This document shows, piece after piece, positions 25,123 through 33,204 of a DNA stretch of 36,372 nucleotides; position 1 is the first letter of the stretch, and the number at the start of each line of letters is the position of its first letter. Under the pieces are notes generated by a model. That model worked only from the letters and a program-made list of their open reading frames with translations. It made no database searches and had not been told where the DNA came from. Origin of the DNA: an uncultured Clostridium sp. (GTDB taxonomy: Bacteria > Bacillota > Clostridia > TANB77 > CAG-508); contig USDL01000012.1 in NCBI GenBank assembly GCA_900553365.1, positions 1 through 36,372 on the forward strand, given 5' to 3'. The translations under genes were made by a program, and so were the position numbers.

Positions 25123-25650
25123 TTAAAATGGTCTAAAAGGTGGCATTGGTGGGCGTGGTGGACGTGGTGGTGGCATTGGTGGACGCATTGGTCTTCTCCT
25201 TAATAGTTCTCTTAAAATTAGTATTCGTATTAAATCTCTCATTAAAAAGTTTCTTTGTCTTGTTTCTCCTCTAAACTCTTGTTCCTTTGCATTTGGATTT
25301 CTTACATCTCCGTTTTTTAAAACAGGTCTAACTGCTTCGTTAATTGGGCTTTGTCTTTCTTCACCTTCAACATTTGAATATACTTCTTCTGTCATGCTAT
25401 CTACTAAATCTCTTGTAATTTCCATCTGGCTATTTTGTGTACAAACTTTACATACCATGGGATATATTATTCTATATATTTCCGGATACATACTTTCAAT
25501 TAAATCAGTGTTTAAGTTAGTATTTGCAGTAGTATTACGGTTGTTCAAATATTGTGTATCAAAATAATAATCATTATAAGAATTTGTATACATATTATTT
25601 GGAATTTGATTATATCCTAATACACTTCTCATATACTCTTCATAATCCAT
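25123..25650 (-). CDS. Hypothetical protein with Arg/Pro-rich C-terminus
   Basis: A 175-residue protein that I do not recognise. The N-terminal 50 residues are rich in Tyr and Asn (MDYEEYMRSVLGYNQIPNN). The middle (about 55-95) looks helical, with two cysteines in MVCKVCTQ. A helix LMRDLIRILILRELLRRR follows, and the last 25 residues are mostly Pro, Arg, Met and Phe (PMPPPRPPRPPMPPFRPF). There is no signal peptide. A Tyr/Asn-rich start and short Pro repeats are seen in some spore coat proteins, but that is only a resemblance in composition. A GGAGGGAATAGTT site supports the start. Confidence 0.75.
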   Translation of the reverse strand: MDYEEYMRSVLGYNQIPNNMYTNSYNDYYFDTQYLNNRNTTANTNLNTDLIESMYPEIYRIIYPMVCKVCTQNSQMEITRDLVDSMTEEVYSNVEGEERQSPINEAVRPVLKNGDVRNPNAKEQEFRGETRQRNFLMRDLIRILILRELLRRRPMRPPMPPPRPPRPPMPPFRPF

Positions 25651-25734
25651 AACTATTCCCTCCTATATTTTTCTCTCTTAATTATATGCAAGCCAATAGA
25701 AAAAAGCACCTGTTTTAATTGTTTTACTATTCCA

Positions 25735-25767
25735 TATAAAAAATAAATAAGGAGGCAATGCCTCCTT
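25735..25767 (-). terminator. Terminator after the HNH gene
   Basis: AAGGAGGC (25749-25756), loop AAT, GCCTCCTT (25760-25767), followed on the minus strand by TATTTATTTTTTAT. It starts seven bases after the HNH stop. Confidence 0.85.
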
Positions 25768-25773
25768 ACTTGT

Positions 25774-26418
25774 TTATTTGTTAAATACGACTTCAACATT
25801 TTCAAGTACAATGGTTGGAACACGTGTAATATTGTTGTTTTTGGCAAACATCAACACTAGAAATCCGTCAATTAAATAGTTGTTTCTATCTACTACAATG
25901 GGGTAAGGCAAATGCTGGTATGCGTTGTAAAAAGTTTCAATTTTCGAATATTTTTTGCTAATGTAGTTTTCACCCATAAGCATTGTGACCAAAATATTAT
26001 CAATTTTCTTAGTGGTAATCCATTCCTTAGGTAAGAAGAACCCTTTTTTGATTTTATTTTGCTCATTTCTTGCTAAGAATTTGCTTTTGATAGTTTTTTT
26101 CTTGTTTTCAGGTGCCTCTAGCAGTTGCCGATATTGCTTTTCCGTTAAATTGCTTTTTTTGTTGTTGCACAAGGCACAAGTTGGTGCTAAATTGTTTGGT
26201 ATTGTTGGCCCTCCTAAATCTTGAGGGTATAAGTGATCCATTGTGATTTCGTCACTTTTCAACTTTTTACCACAGTACCAACAAGCCTTGCCTTTTTGTG
26301 CTAATGTAAGCTTATACATGAAAGCCCGTACACATGATAATGACGGAATTTTTAGTATTCCATCCTCTATCCTTGCTTGATTTCCATAGTTGAATTTTTT
26401 CGGTAATTCGATAATCAT
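25774..26418 (-). CDS. HNH endonuclease, probably acquired
   Basis: A 214-residue protein with a complete HNH/zinc module: CWYCGKKLKSDEITMDHLYP, then QDLGGPTIPNNLAPTCALCN, with Cys-X2-Cys pairs on both sides of the DH and N-X8-type residues. The C-terminal 100 residues carry a KKGFFLPKEW segment and a hydrophobic domain (LIDGFLVLMFAKNNNITRVP) that I do not recognise; it might bind DNA or protein. Base and codon use differ from the neighbours: more G/C-ending codons, and the only two ordinary in-frame CGG arginine codons of the window (26328-26326 in SCVRAF and 26130-26128 in QYRQLL). An 11-base perfect inverted repeat flanks its promoter and start. These features suggest recent transfer, perhaps from a phage or another mobile element. 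Confidence 0.85.
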   Translation of the reverse strand: MIIELPKKFNYGNQARIEDGILKIPSLSCVRAFMYKLTLAQKGKACWYCGKKLKSDEITMDHLYPQDLGGPTIPNNLAPTCALCNNKKSNLTEKQYRQLLEAPENKKKTIKSKFLARNEQNKIKKGFFLPKEWITTKKIDNILVTMLMGENYISKKYSKIETFYNAYQHLPYPIVVDRNNYLIDGFLVLMFAKNNNITRVPTIVLENVEVVFNK

Positions 26419-26477
26419 TGCAAATTACCTCCATATAATTTTTATATATTATATATTAGTTTCACATAATTTGCAAT
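26417..26477. repeat. Inverted repeat around the HNH promoter and start codon
   Basis: ATTGCAAATTA (26417-26427) is the exact reverse complement of TAATTTGCAAT (26467-26477). The 39 bases between contain the GGAGG and an AT-rich -10-like region. One arm overlaps the ATG of the HNH gene. Confidence 0.65.
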
Positions 26478-26481
26478 ATTT

Positions 26482-27234
26482 TTATTTTTTTCTTTTTTGA
26501 TTTTGGTATATTATTTTCATAGTTAGTTTATCTGGTGATAGTTTACTTAGTATTCGAAGAATCTTTATTTTCATTCCTGGAACAATTACTAGTTTTCCTT
26601 TCAGCGTTTTATCTATTGCATATTTTGCAACATATTCGCTTGATAATGCTTTTATGCTAAACTTAACATTTGCAACATTGTTAAAGTTTGTTGCTACTGG
26701 ACCTGGGCATAGCACACTTATTGTAACATTTGATTTTTGTTTTTTTAGCTCCTCATATATACTTTCTGTAAGTCTTAAAACATAAGCCTTAGATGAATAA
26801 TATGCTGCCATAAGTGGACCTGGTGCAAAGCCTGCGATTGATGCAACATTTAAAATTCTTCCTTTATTGTTTTTTACCATATCTTTTAAAAATAGTTTAG
26901 TTAATACATGCACTGCTGTTATATTTGTGTTGATTAGGTTTACCTCTTTTTCTAAGTCTGTTTCTGTGAAATTTCCAAATACACCAAAGCCAGCATTATT
27001 AACTAATAAATCTATATTCTTATCTTTTATTTCTTCATACAATGCTATGCAGTTTTCTTTACTGCTTATATCCATTTTTATTGTTTTTACGTTTTTTCCT
27101 AACTCATTTTGTAGCTCTTCTAATTTTTCTATATTTCTTCCTACTGCATAAACTTCATAATTTAAACTTGCTAAATATCTTGTTATATCACGTCCAATTC
27201 CTGAGGTTGCTCCTGTAACTAGTGCTTTAAACAT
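26482..27234 (-). CDS. Short-chain dehydrogenase/reductase
   Basis: A 250-residue SDR oxidoreductase. The nucleotide site is VTGATSGIGRDITRYL (about residues 6-21); NNAGFGVFG is the central strand motif; catalytic Ser and Tyr-X3-Lys are in ASIAGFAPGPLMAAYYSSKAY; CPGPVATNF follows. Membership in the classical SDR group is clear, but the substrate cannot be told; similar proteins (YqjQ/DltE-like) are annotated only generally. The last 30 residues are basic (KIIYQNQKRKK). It is divergent from the HD-GYP gene, and AAGGAGAAAATCAAA precedes the start. Confidence 0.9.
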   Translation of the reverse strand: MFKALVTGATSGIGRDITRYLASLNYEVYAVGRNIEKLEELQNELGKNVKTIKMDISSKENCIALYEEIKDKNIDLLVNNAGFGVFGNFTETDLEKEVNLINTNITAVHVLTKLFLKDMVKNNKGRILNVASIAGFAPGPLMAAYYSSKAYVLRLTESIYEELKKQKSNVTISVLCPGPVATNFNNVANVKFSIKALSSEYVAKYAIDKTLKGKLVIVPGMKIKILRILSKLSPDKLTMKIIYQNQKRKK

Positions 27235-27336
27235 TTTTGATTTTCTCCTTTCAATTTTTATTTGAATTATATCACATTTAATTATAAATTACATTACAAT
27301 TTTGATTTTATTTTTTATTAAAAATTCTGTTTTTTC

Positions 27337-27365
27337 TTGACGAATTATCTTATTCATTGTAAAAT
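27337..27365 (+). promoter_or_regulatory. Sigma-A promoter of the HD-GYP gene
   Basis: TTGACG (27337-27342), 17-base spacer, TAAAAT (27360-27365), 17 bases before the ATG. The short distance implies a very short leader. Confidence 0.7.
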
Positions 27366-27382
27366 ATTTTTAGGTGTTGAAT

Positions 27383-28307
27383 ATGAAAGATTTTAAAATT
27401 GATTTTTATGATAGCACAAATTTAAAAAGTTATAATTTGAATGAAAGCATGAGATACCAACTTGCTATGCTTCGGTAGCTTAGATGTTTTCACTAGAAAG
27501 CACTCTGAAAACGTTGCCAATTTAACTTGTAGAATTTGTGAGTACATGCATTTAAAAAGTTATTTTACTGTTTATTGCACTATGTGTGCTTACCTACATG
27601 ATATTGGAAAGCAATTCATTCCGCCAGCTATTTTGCAAAAAAATACTGCTTTAACTGATGAAGAATTTGAAATAATGAAAACTCACACTACTATTGGTTA
27701 TGAAATGTGCATGAAAGATGAAAAATTACGTCTTTATGCTGCTGGTCCAATTTATCATCATGAAGGTTTAAATGGTTCAGGTTATCCTCGCCATCTTACA
27801 GTAAAAGATATTCCTTTAGAAGGTCAAATTATTAGGGTTGCAGATGAATTTGATGCTATTACAAGTAAAAGACAATATAAATCTCACATTGGAGTATGTG
27901 ATACTTTAAATATTCTAATTTCGGAAACTGTTCCTACTGCACAAAATGGTTCAAAACACGAAAAGTATGGTAAAGTAAATCCAAAAATTGTAAAAGCTTT
28001 AATAAAGGTTATTATTGATGATACTGAATATGAAATTTATAATTTAGGCTTATATTTAGATTATTTAAAGGGTGAAGCTCATAGGTTAGAAAAAATAATG
28101 GATTATGAAAAAACAATGAACAAAGCTACAAAAGATACTGATAAAGCTTATTATCTAGTTGGTATGAAGGAGTTATTTGCCAGTGGTGAAACTGTAGAAA
28201 ATTACAAACAAGTTTTAGAAGATTATAAATCTGCTTATGTTCAAAGGCAAGAAAGTATGAATAGCTTGACTGAAGAATTAAAAAAAATAAAAAAATTAAA
28301 AGTGTAG
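27383..28307 (+). CDS. HD-GYP-domain protein, with a +1 site at codon 31
   Basis: A 307-residue protein after correction. From the ATG at 27383 (AGGTG six bases upstream) the frame reads MKDFKIDFYDSTNLKSYNLN and on to RYQLAML, then CGG and TAG. Dropping one C gives AML-G-SLDVFTRKHSENVANLTCRI, the normal start of an HD-GYP domain. Catalytic motifs are YLHDIGKQFIPP, HHEGLNGSGYPR and IIRVADEFDAITSKRQYK, the residues that bind the di-metal centre of cyclic-di-GMP phosphodiesterases. The family's role is signal degradation; substrate here is inferred. A helical, lysine-rich C-terminus (about 220-307) is of unknown role. Without the shift only 30 residues would be made. Confidence 0.86.
27473..27476 (+). 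other. CGGT +1 site in the HD-GYP gene (codon 31)
   Basis: Coding strand ATG CTT C GGT AGC TTA GAT. In frame 0 it is CGG followed by TAG. It is the only plus-strand example, and the extra C again lies on the coding strand. Confidence 0.87.
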
Positions 28308-28331
28308 AAATTTATTTTCTACACTCTTTTA
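28301..28331. terminator. Bidirectional terminator between the HD-GYP and iscS-like genes
   Basis: AGTGTAGAA (28301-28309) pairs with TTCTACACT (28317-28325); CTTTT follows on the plus strand and an A/T-rich run on the other side. The stops of both convergent genes lie in or beside it. Confidence 0.85.
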
Positions 28332-29454
28332 CTGCCTGTTTTAGATATTTTATTAAATAATCTACATCATCCTTTGAATTATCTTCTCCAAAAGTTGTTC
28401 TTAAAGAACCTTGTAAATATTCCGGTTGCAATCCTATCGCAACTAGTACATGCGAAGGTGCTGCTGAACCTGTATTACAAGCCGAACCTGTTGATGCACA
28501 AATTCCATTTTCATCTAGTTTTAGTAATAAATCTCCTCCATCAACATTTTTAAAGGAAATATTTGCATTTCCAGGCAACCTTTTAATTCTATCCCCATTT
28601 AAAATTGCCTCTGGTATTTCTGTTTCAACTTTTTTTATATAATAATCTCTTAGTTCTTGTAGTTTATTATTATATTCATCTATATTTTTATATGCTAATT
28701 CAATGGCTTTACCTAGCCCCACAATTCCTGCTGTATTTTCTGTTCCAGCTCTTTTATCTTTTTCTTGATGTCCACCATCTTGTATTTTTGTAAATGGCAC
28801 ACCTTCTCTTACATACAATGCCCCTACTCCTTTAGGCCCATAGAACTTATGTGCAGACATTGATAGACTATCTATATTCATTTTTTGAACATCAATTTTT
28901 ATATTTCCAATGGCTTGAACACTATCTGTATGAAAGTATATATTTTTTTCTTTTGCTATTTTTCCAATTTCTTCTATTGGTTCAACTGTACCTATTTCGT
29001 TATTTGCTGTCATTATTGTTATTAAAATTGTTTTATCTGTAATAGAATCTTTTAATTCTTGCAGATTTATTAAACCTTTTCCATCTACATTTAGGTATGT
29101 TACTACAAATCCTTCTTGCTCTAAGCTTTTACAACTATTTAAAACTGCATGATGTTCAATTTTGCTTGTAATAATATGATTTCCTTTTTCTCGCATAGCT
29201 CTAGCAATTCCCTTAATTGCTAGATTATCGCTTTCACTTCCACAACCAGTAAAATAAATTTCATTTGGTTTTGCATTTATGACCTTTGCAACTTTTCCTC
29301 TTGCTTCCTCAATAGCCCTCTTTGCTCTTCTTCCTATTCCATAAATAGAAGAAGCATTCCCATATTCTATATTAAAGTATGGCAGCATTTCTTTTAAAAC
29401 CGCTTCTTTTACTCCAGTTGTTGCAGCATGATCAAAATATTTTACACTATTCAA
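28312..29454 (-). CDS. iscS: Cysteine desulfurase (IscS/NifS family)
   Basis: A 380-residue PLP enzyme that takes sulfur from cysteine for iron-sulfur clusters or tRNA thiolation. The start YFDHAATTGVKEAVLKEMLP is typical. The PLP lysine is in DSLSMSAHKFYGPKGVGAL, and the sulfur-carrying cysteine in STGSACNTGSAAPSHVL, a short-loop (NifS-like group) arrangement. I choose the TTG at 29454 as start: GGGAGG lies seven bases upstream, and the TTGA overlaps the hemW stop TGA, which suggests translational coupling. The alternative ATG gives five extra residues (MGGIC) and overlaps the ribosome-binding site. Confidence 0.93.
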   Translation of the reverse strand: MNSVKYFDHAATTGVKEAVLKEMLPYFNIEYGNASSIYGIGRRAKRAIEEARGKVAKVINAKPNEIYFTGCGSESDNLAIKGIARAMREKGNHIITSKIEHHAVLNSCKSLEQEGFVVTYLNVDGKGLINLQELKDSITDKTILITIMTANNEIGTVEPIEEIGKIAKEKNIYFHTDSVQAIGNIKIDVQKMNIDSLSMSAHKFYGPKGVGALYVREGVPFTKIQDGGHQEKDKRAGTENTAGIVGLGKAIELAYKNIDEYNNKLQELRDYYIKKVETEIPEAILNGDRIKRLPGNANISFKNVDGGDLLLKLDENGICASTGSACNTGSAAPSHVLVAIGLQPEYLQGSLRTTFGEDNSKDDVDYLIKYLKQAVKECRK

Positions 29455-30563
29455 ACAAATTCCTCCCATACTAAATTTGCCAAATCAATTCCTTTTTTTG
29501 TTAGTCTTATATAGTTTGCATCTATTTCTATTAATTTATTCTTAAACATTTTGTTTAATTCTTCTCTATACAAATATATGGGATTTTCAGTAAATTTGTT
29601 CTTAAATTTTTGTATATCTACACCTTGAATCTTCCTCAAACCTAGTAACATGTATTCTTTTTCTTGTTCTTCTATATTTTGAAATTCATATATAGTAATA
29701 TTTTGTGTTCTATTTGTTAAATATTTACTCAAATTTTCAGTATTAGAATATCTTGTTTTGTTTATATAAGAATGTGCAGCTAAGCCTACTCCTACATATT
29801 CTTCCTGTTCCCAACAACTATAATTATGTTTAGATTCAAAACCTGGTTTTGCAAAATTTGATATTTCATAATGAATAAATCCCGCCTCTTCTAATTTAGT
29901 TTTTACTACCCAGTACATTTTGCGTTCTTGTTCATCTTCTGGAAGCTTTAAGATTCCATTTCTTATCTTGCTTTCCATTGCAGTTCCATCTTCTACAATT
30001 AAAGAATATACTGAAATATGCTGTGGATTTAGCTTAATTATTTCTTCTATAGATTTTTCTACATCCAAAATAGTTTGATTTGGTAAACCTATCATCAAAT
30101 CTACATTTATGTTATTAAATCCTATCTCTCTTGCTAAATTATAGGTTATTAAAAACTGCTCATAAGTATGTATACGACCTATTTGCTTTAAAAGCTTGTT
30201 ATTAGTACTTTGTAGCCCAATGCTTAACCTATTTATGCCAGCATTATAATAGCTTTGTAATTTTTCTTTATCAACTGTACCTGGGTTAACTTCTATTGTA
30301 ATTTCTTTGGCGTATTTAGTGTTTATTGCATTTAATATTTCAGTAATATATTTGCTATCTATAACTGATGGAGTGCCTCCTCCTATATATATTGTTTTTA
30401 TTCTATACTTTTCTAAATGTTCTTGCTTTATCTCTGTTATTAATGCTTGTATATATTTTTCAATTAATTCTTCTTTGTTTGCAAAAGACACAAAGTCGCA
30501 ATAATCGCACTTATGTTTGCAAAATGGAATGTGAATATATAATCCTATTTCTTTTTTATTCAT
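29451..30563 (-). CDS. hemW: Radical SAM protein HemW (heme chaperone-like)
   Basis: A 370-residue radical SAM protein. The cluster motif is HIPFCKHKCDYCDF (Cys-X3-Cys-X2-Cys), followed by the SAM-binding IYIGGGTPSVID and GLQSTNNKLLKQIGR; the C-terminal domain has HYEISNFAKPGFESKHNYSCWEQEEYVGVG, which separates HemW from the oxygen-independent coproporphyrinogen oxidase HemN. Family members bind heme and insert it into respiratory proteins. It overlaps whiA by eight bases upstream and iscS by four downstream, so the three genes look translationally coupled. Confidence 0.93.
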   Translation of the reverse strand: MNKKEIGLYIHIPFCKHKCDYCDFVSFANKEELIEKYIQALITEIKQEHLEKYRIKTIYIGGGTPSVIDSKYITEILNAINTKYAKEITIEVNPGTVDKEKLQSYYNAGINRLSIGLQSTNNKLLKQIGRIHTYEQFLITYNLAREIGFNNINVDLMIGLPNQTILDVEKSIEEIIKLNPQHISVYSLIVEDGTAMESKIRNGILKLPEDEQERKMYWVVKTKLEEAGFIHYEISNFAKPGFESKHNYSCWEQEEYVGVGLAAHSYINKTRYSNTENLSKYLTNRTQNITIYEFQNIEEQEKEYMLLGLRKIQGVDIQKFKNKFTENPIYLYREELNKMFKNKLIEIDANYIRLTKKGIDLANLVWEEFV

Positions 30564-31200
30564 TGTTTATTCCCTCTGAAATTGTTATTATTTTATTTAG
30601 TCTATGGCTTACACCTGATTTACTTATAGGTTTTTCTAGCATTTTTCCTATTTCTTCATAAGAAGCCTCTGGATTTTTTAATCTCAGTTCTGCTATCTCT
30701 TTTAGTTCAGCTGTAAGTAAATTAAATTTATGTTTTTTCTTTAAAAGTTTTATTGATTTTATTTGACTTTCGGCTGCACCTAGTGTTTTATTAAAGTTAG
30801 CTGTTTCGCAATTTACTATACGGTTTACACTATTTCTAGCATCCTTTAGTACTCTTATTTCTTCAAACCTTAAAACTCCATTATTTGCACCAATTAAAGC
30901 AAGAAAGTTTACAATATCCTCACTATCCTTTATGTATGTTATATATCCGCTTCCCTTTTTTATTACTTTCCCTTGTATTTCGAAATTTTCTAATAATGTT
31001 CTAAATTCTTCTGCTTTTTTCTTTGTTTTAAAAAGTACTTCTAAATGGTATTCTTTGTTGGGATCTGTTATTGAACCTGATTTTATAAATGCTTCTCTTA
31101 TAGATAGTCTTGCTATCTGTTCTTCTTGTTTTAAACTGCTATTTACATCCCACATTTTAAGTGTCATTAATTCATCTCTTACATCTGTTGAAAATGACAT
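30556..31200 (-). CDS. whiA: Sporulation/cell-division regulator WhiA, short form
   Basis: A 214-residue WhiA. The N-terminus MSFSTDVRDEL matches the family start, and the C-terminal two thirds match well: REAFIKSGSITDPNKEYHLE, VNFLALIGANNGVLRFEEIR, DARNSVNRIVNCETANFNKT and the DNA-binding ISKSGVSHRLNKI. Normal WhiA is about 310 residues; the first LAGLIDADG repeat (some 90 residues between the start and the REAF segment) is missing, and I see no frameshift or leftover sequence that would explain it. WhiA links cell division and chromosome segregation in Gram-positives. GGAGAGAAAATAT precedes the ATG. It overlaps hemW, so both are likely expressed together. Confidence 0.88.
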   Translation of the reverse strand: MSFSTDVRDELMTLKMWDVNSSLKQEEQIARLSIREAFIKSGSITDPNKEYHLEVLFKTKKKAEEFRTLLENFEIQGKVIKKGSGYITYIKDSEDIVNFLALIGANNGVLRFEEIRVLKDARNSVNRIVNCETANFNKTLGAAESQIKSIKLLKKKHKFNLLTAELKEIAELRLKNPEASYEEIGKMLEKPISKSGVSHRLNKIITISEGINNE

Positions 31201-31214
31201 ATATTTTCTCTCCT

Positions 31215-32432
31215 TTATTTTAAATATTTTATTTCAAATGAAGTTCCTTTTCCAACCTCTGATTCAATTTTTATATATCCATTGCTCTGTTCTATTATTG
31301 CCTTTGCAAGTGGAAGTCCAATTCCAATGCTATTTTCATTGCTGTTTTTTGTTTTGTAAAATCTTTGAAATATGTGCTTTAAGTCTTCTTTATCAATTCC
31401 GCTTCCCTCATCTTTAATAATTATTTTCAAAAATAAGCTTGTATTTTCTGCTGTTATATAAATTTTAGCGTTTTCTTTGCTGTGTTCTATTGCGTTTTTT
31501 AAGATGTTGGTTAATGCCTCTTGTTGCCATTTATAGTCTGCTACAAATGTGGCTTTTTCATCAATATTAGTTATTACTTCAATATTTTTTAATTCTATTA
31601 TAATTGCTAAATTTGAAATTACTGTGTCTATTAATTTTTTTGCATTAATTTCCTTGTTTTCCATTTTTATTGTTCCTGCATCAAACTTTGCAATTTTTAA
31701 AAGTGAAATTACAAGTGAGCTTATCCAATCTATTTGTTTGCTTATGTCTTGAATAAAATCATCCCTTACGGCTTTTTCCATATCTGGATTATCTTGAATA
31801 TTATCAAGCATTATTCTAATTGATGTAAGAGGTGTTTTTAATTGATGTGAAATATCTGCAATTGCTGTACTTAGGTTTTCTTTTTCTTTTTCACTTATTT
31901 CTGCTGTTTCTTTTAAAAGAACGGTTGTTTTGTATAGTTCATTTCTAAGTTTTGATAGTTCTCCATTATCATTTTCTTCTATTTTTAAAATATAATTTTT
32001 ATTATTAATTTGCCTTATGTATTCATTAATTTGGGCTATTTTTTTCTCTTGTATTATAACATAGATTAAGTAAATTCCAAGTGTTACTGTTCCAAAAGTT
32101 ATAATTAATATTATATTTTGTTTTTTGTTTGTTTCAATTTGCTCTCCCAAGGCTTTTATGTATGAAATATCTAAAGTATAGCCATATTTACTTAAAACAC
32201 TATTTGTAGAAACATCATCACCTTTTACAATATTCAAAATTTCATCTTCTGTAATATCTGGATATTTTTGAATTACCTTGTTTATTATGCTATCTACTTT
32301 ATTATTTACGATTTTTAGGTATTTTTTATACTGAATATTGTTTATAACCCAAAATATTGCAGTTGATATAAATATTACAATTATTCCTAGTAGTATTGTT
32401 TTTCTAGAATTTCTGTTTTTAAATATATTCAC
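31215..32432 (-). CDS. Membrane sensor histidine kinase
   Basis: A 405-residue kinase. Two membrane helices (about residues 11-30 and 106-127) border a 75-residue extracytoplasmic domain. The phospho-acceptor His196 lies in ADISHQLKTPLTSIR. The ATP domain has the N box in QEALTNILKNAIEHS, G1 DEGSGI, F box IFQRFYK and G2 GIGLPLAKAII. The signal is unknown; the small sensor part has no recognisable ligand fold. It overlaps its response regulator by four bases and lies just upstream of whiA, with a strong separation site at 31201-31214. Confidence 0.94.
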   Translation of the reverse strand: MNIFKNRNSRKTILLGIIVIFISTAIFWVINNIQYKKYLKIVNNKVDSIINKVIQKYPDITEDEILNIVKGDDVSTNSVLSKYGYTLDISYIKALGEQIETNKKQNIILIITFGTVTLGIYLIYVIIQEKKIAQINEYIRQINNKNYILKIEENDNGELSKLRNELYKTTVLLKETAEISEKEKENLSTAIADISHQLKTPLTSIRIMLDNIQDNPDMEKAVRDDFIQDISKQIDWISSLVISLLKIAKFDAGTIKMENKEINAKKLIDTVISNLAIIIELKNIEVITNIDEKATFVADYKWQQEALTNILKNAIEHSKENAKIYITAENTSLFLKIIIKDEGSGIDKEDLKHIFQRFYKTKNSNENSIGIGLPLAKAIIEQSNGYIKIESEVGKGTSFEIKYLK

Positions 32433-33100
32433 TCGTCTTGTCCTCCTGGTATTTGGTATCCTATTCCTTTTATTGTTTTTATGTAGTCCGCTTCTCCAAG
32501 CTTATTTCTTATTCTTTTTATATATACAGTAAGAGTATTGTCGTTTACAAAATTTCCTGCAACATCCCATATTTTTTCTAAGATTTGCTCACGAGTTACG
32601 GTTTTGCCAATATTGGTAAATAATAGAACCAAAATTTTGTACTCTAATGCTGTTAAACCAATATCTTTGCCATCTACAAAAACTGTTTTTTCATCTAAGT
32701 TTATTTGAATGTTTTTATATATAATTTTATTGCTTTCTGTATTAAATCTTCTTAGAACATTATTTATTCTAGATAATAACTCTCTATTTCTAAAAGGCTT
32801 AATAATATAGTCCTCTGCTCCCATGTCTAACCCTTTTACAACATCCTGTTCTTCATCTCTTGCGGTTAAGAAAATTATAGGGGTATTTGTATACTTTTTT
32901 ATATACTCACACATCTCATACCCACTGCCATCTGGCAAAGTTATATCCAAAACAGCTAAATCTATATCTTGCTTTCCAATAACATTCATTGTTTCTTCAA
33001 TATTCTTGCAAGCTATAACATGAAACTGTTCCTGCTCTAATAAATATTTCAAGCCCTTAATTATGGCCTCATTATCTTCAACGATTAAAATTGATTTCAT
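32429..33100 (-). CDS. OmpR-family response regulator
   Basis: A 223-residue two-domain regulator. The receiver has the acidic pocket VEDNE (Glu8/Asp9), phosphorylated Asp52 in AVLDITLPDGSGY, Thr79 and Lys101 (IKPF). The C-terminal winged helix has ALEYKILVLLFTNIGKTVTREQILEKIWD and NTLTVYIKRIRNKLG followed by KGIGYQI. It precedes the kinase, overlapping it by four bases, so the two form a matched pair. Targets are unknown; the tail of an FtsX-type permease, a frequent target of such systems, lies at the right edge of the window but is not adjacent. Confidence 0.95.
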   Translation of the reverse strand: MKSILIVEDNEAIIKGLKYLLEQEQFHVIACKNIEETMNVIGKQDIDLAVLDITLPDGSGYEMCEYIKKYTNTPIIFLTARDEEQDVVKGLDMGAEDYIIKPFRNRELLSRINNVLRRFNTESNKIIYKNIQINLDEKTVFVDGKDIGLTALEYKILVLLFTNIGKTVTREQILEKIWDVAGNFVNDNTLTVYIKRIRNKLGEADYIKTIKGIGYQIPGGQDE

Positions 33101-33204
33101 AAATTACCTCTTTAATTATTATAACATATTGGGGTACAATAGTATAGGGCAAGCTAATTGCCTGCCCTTTATAGTTATATATATCCTTCCTTATTGTGCT
33201 TTTA

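Noticed and set aside
25653..25847. 64-codon minus-strand ORF after the HNH gene
   Set aside because: It overlaps the end of the HNH gene in another frame and contains its terminator; no binding site.
33119..33204. Terminator between punA and the response regulator
   Set aside because: AGGGCA/TGCCCT arms exist, but the stem is short and no T run follows on the minus strand, so I do not list it.
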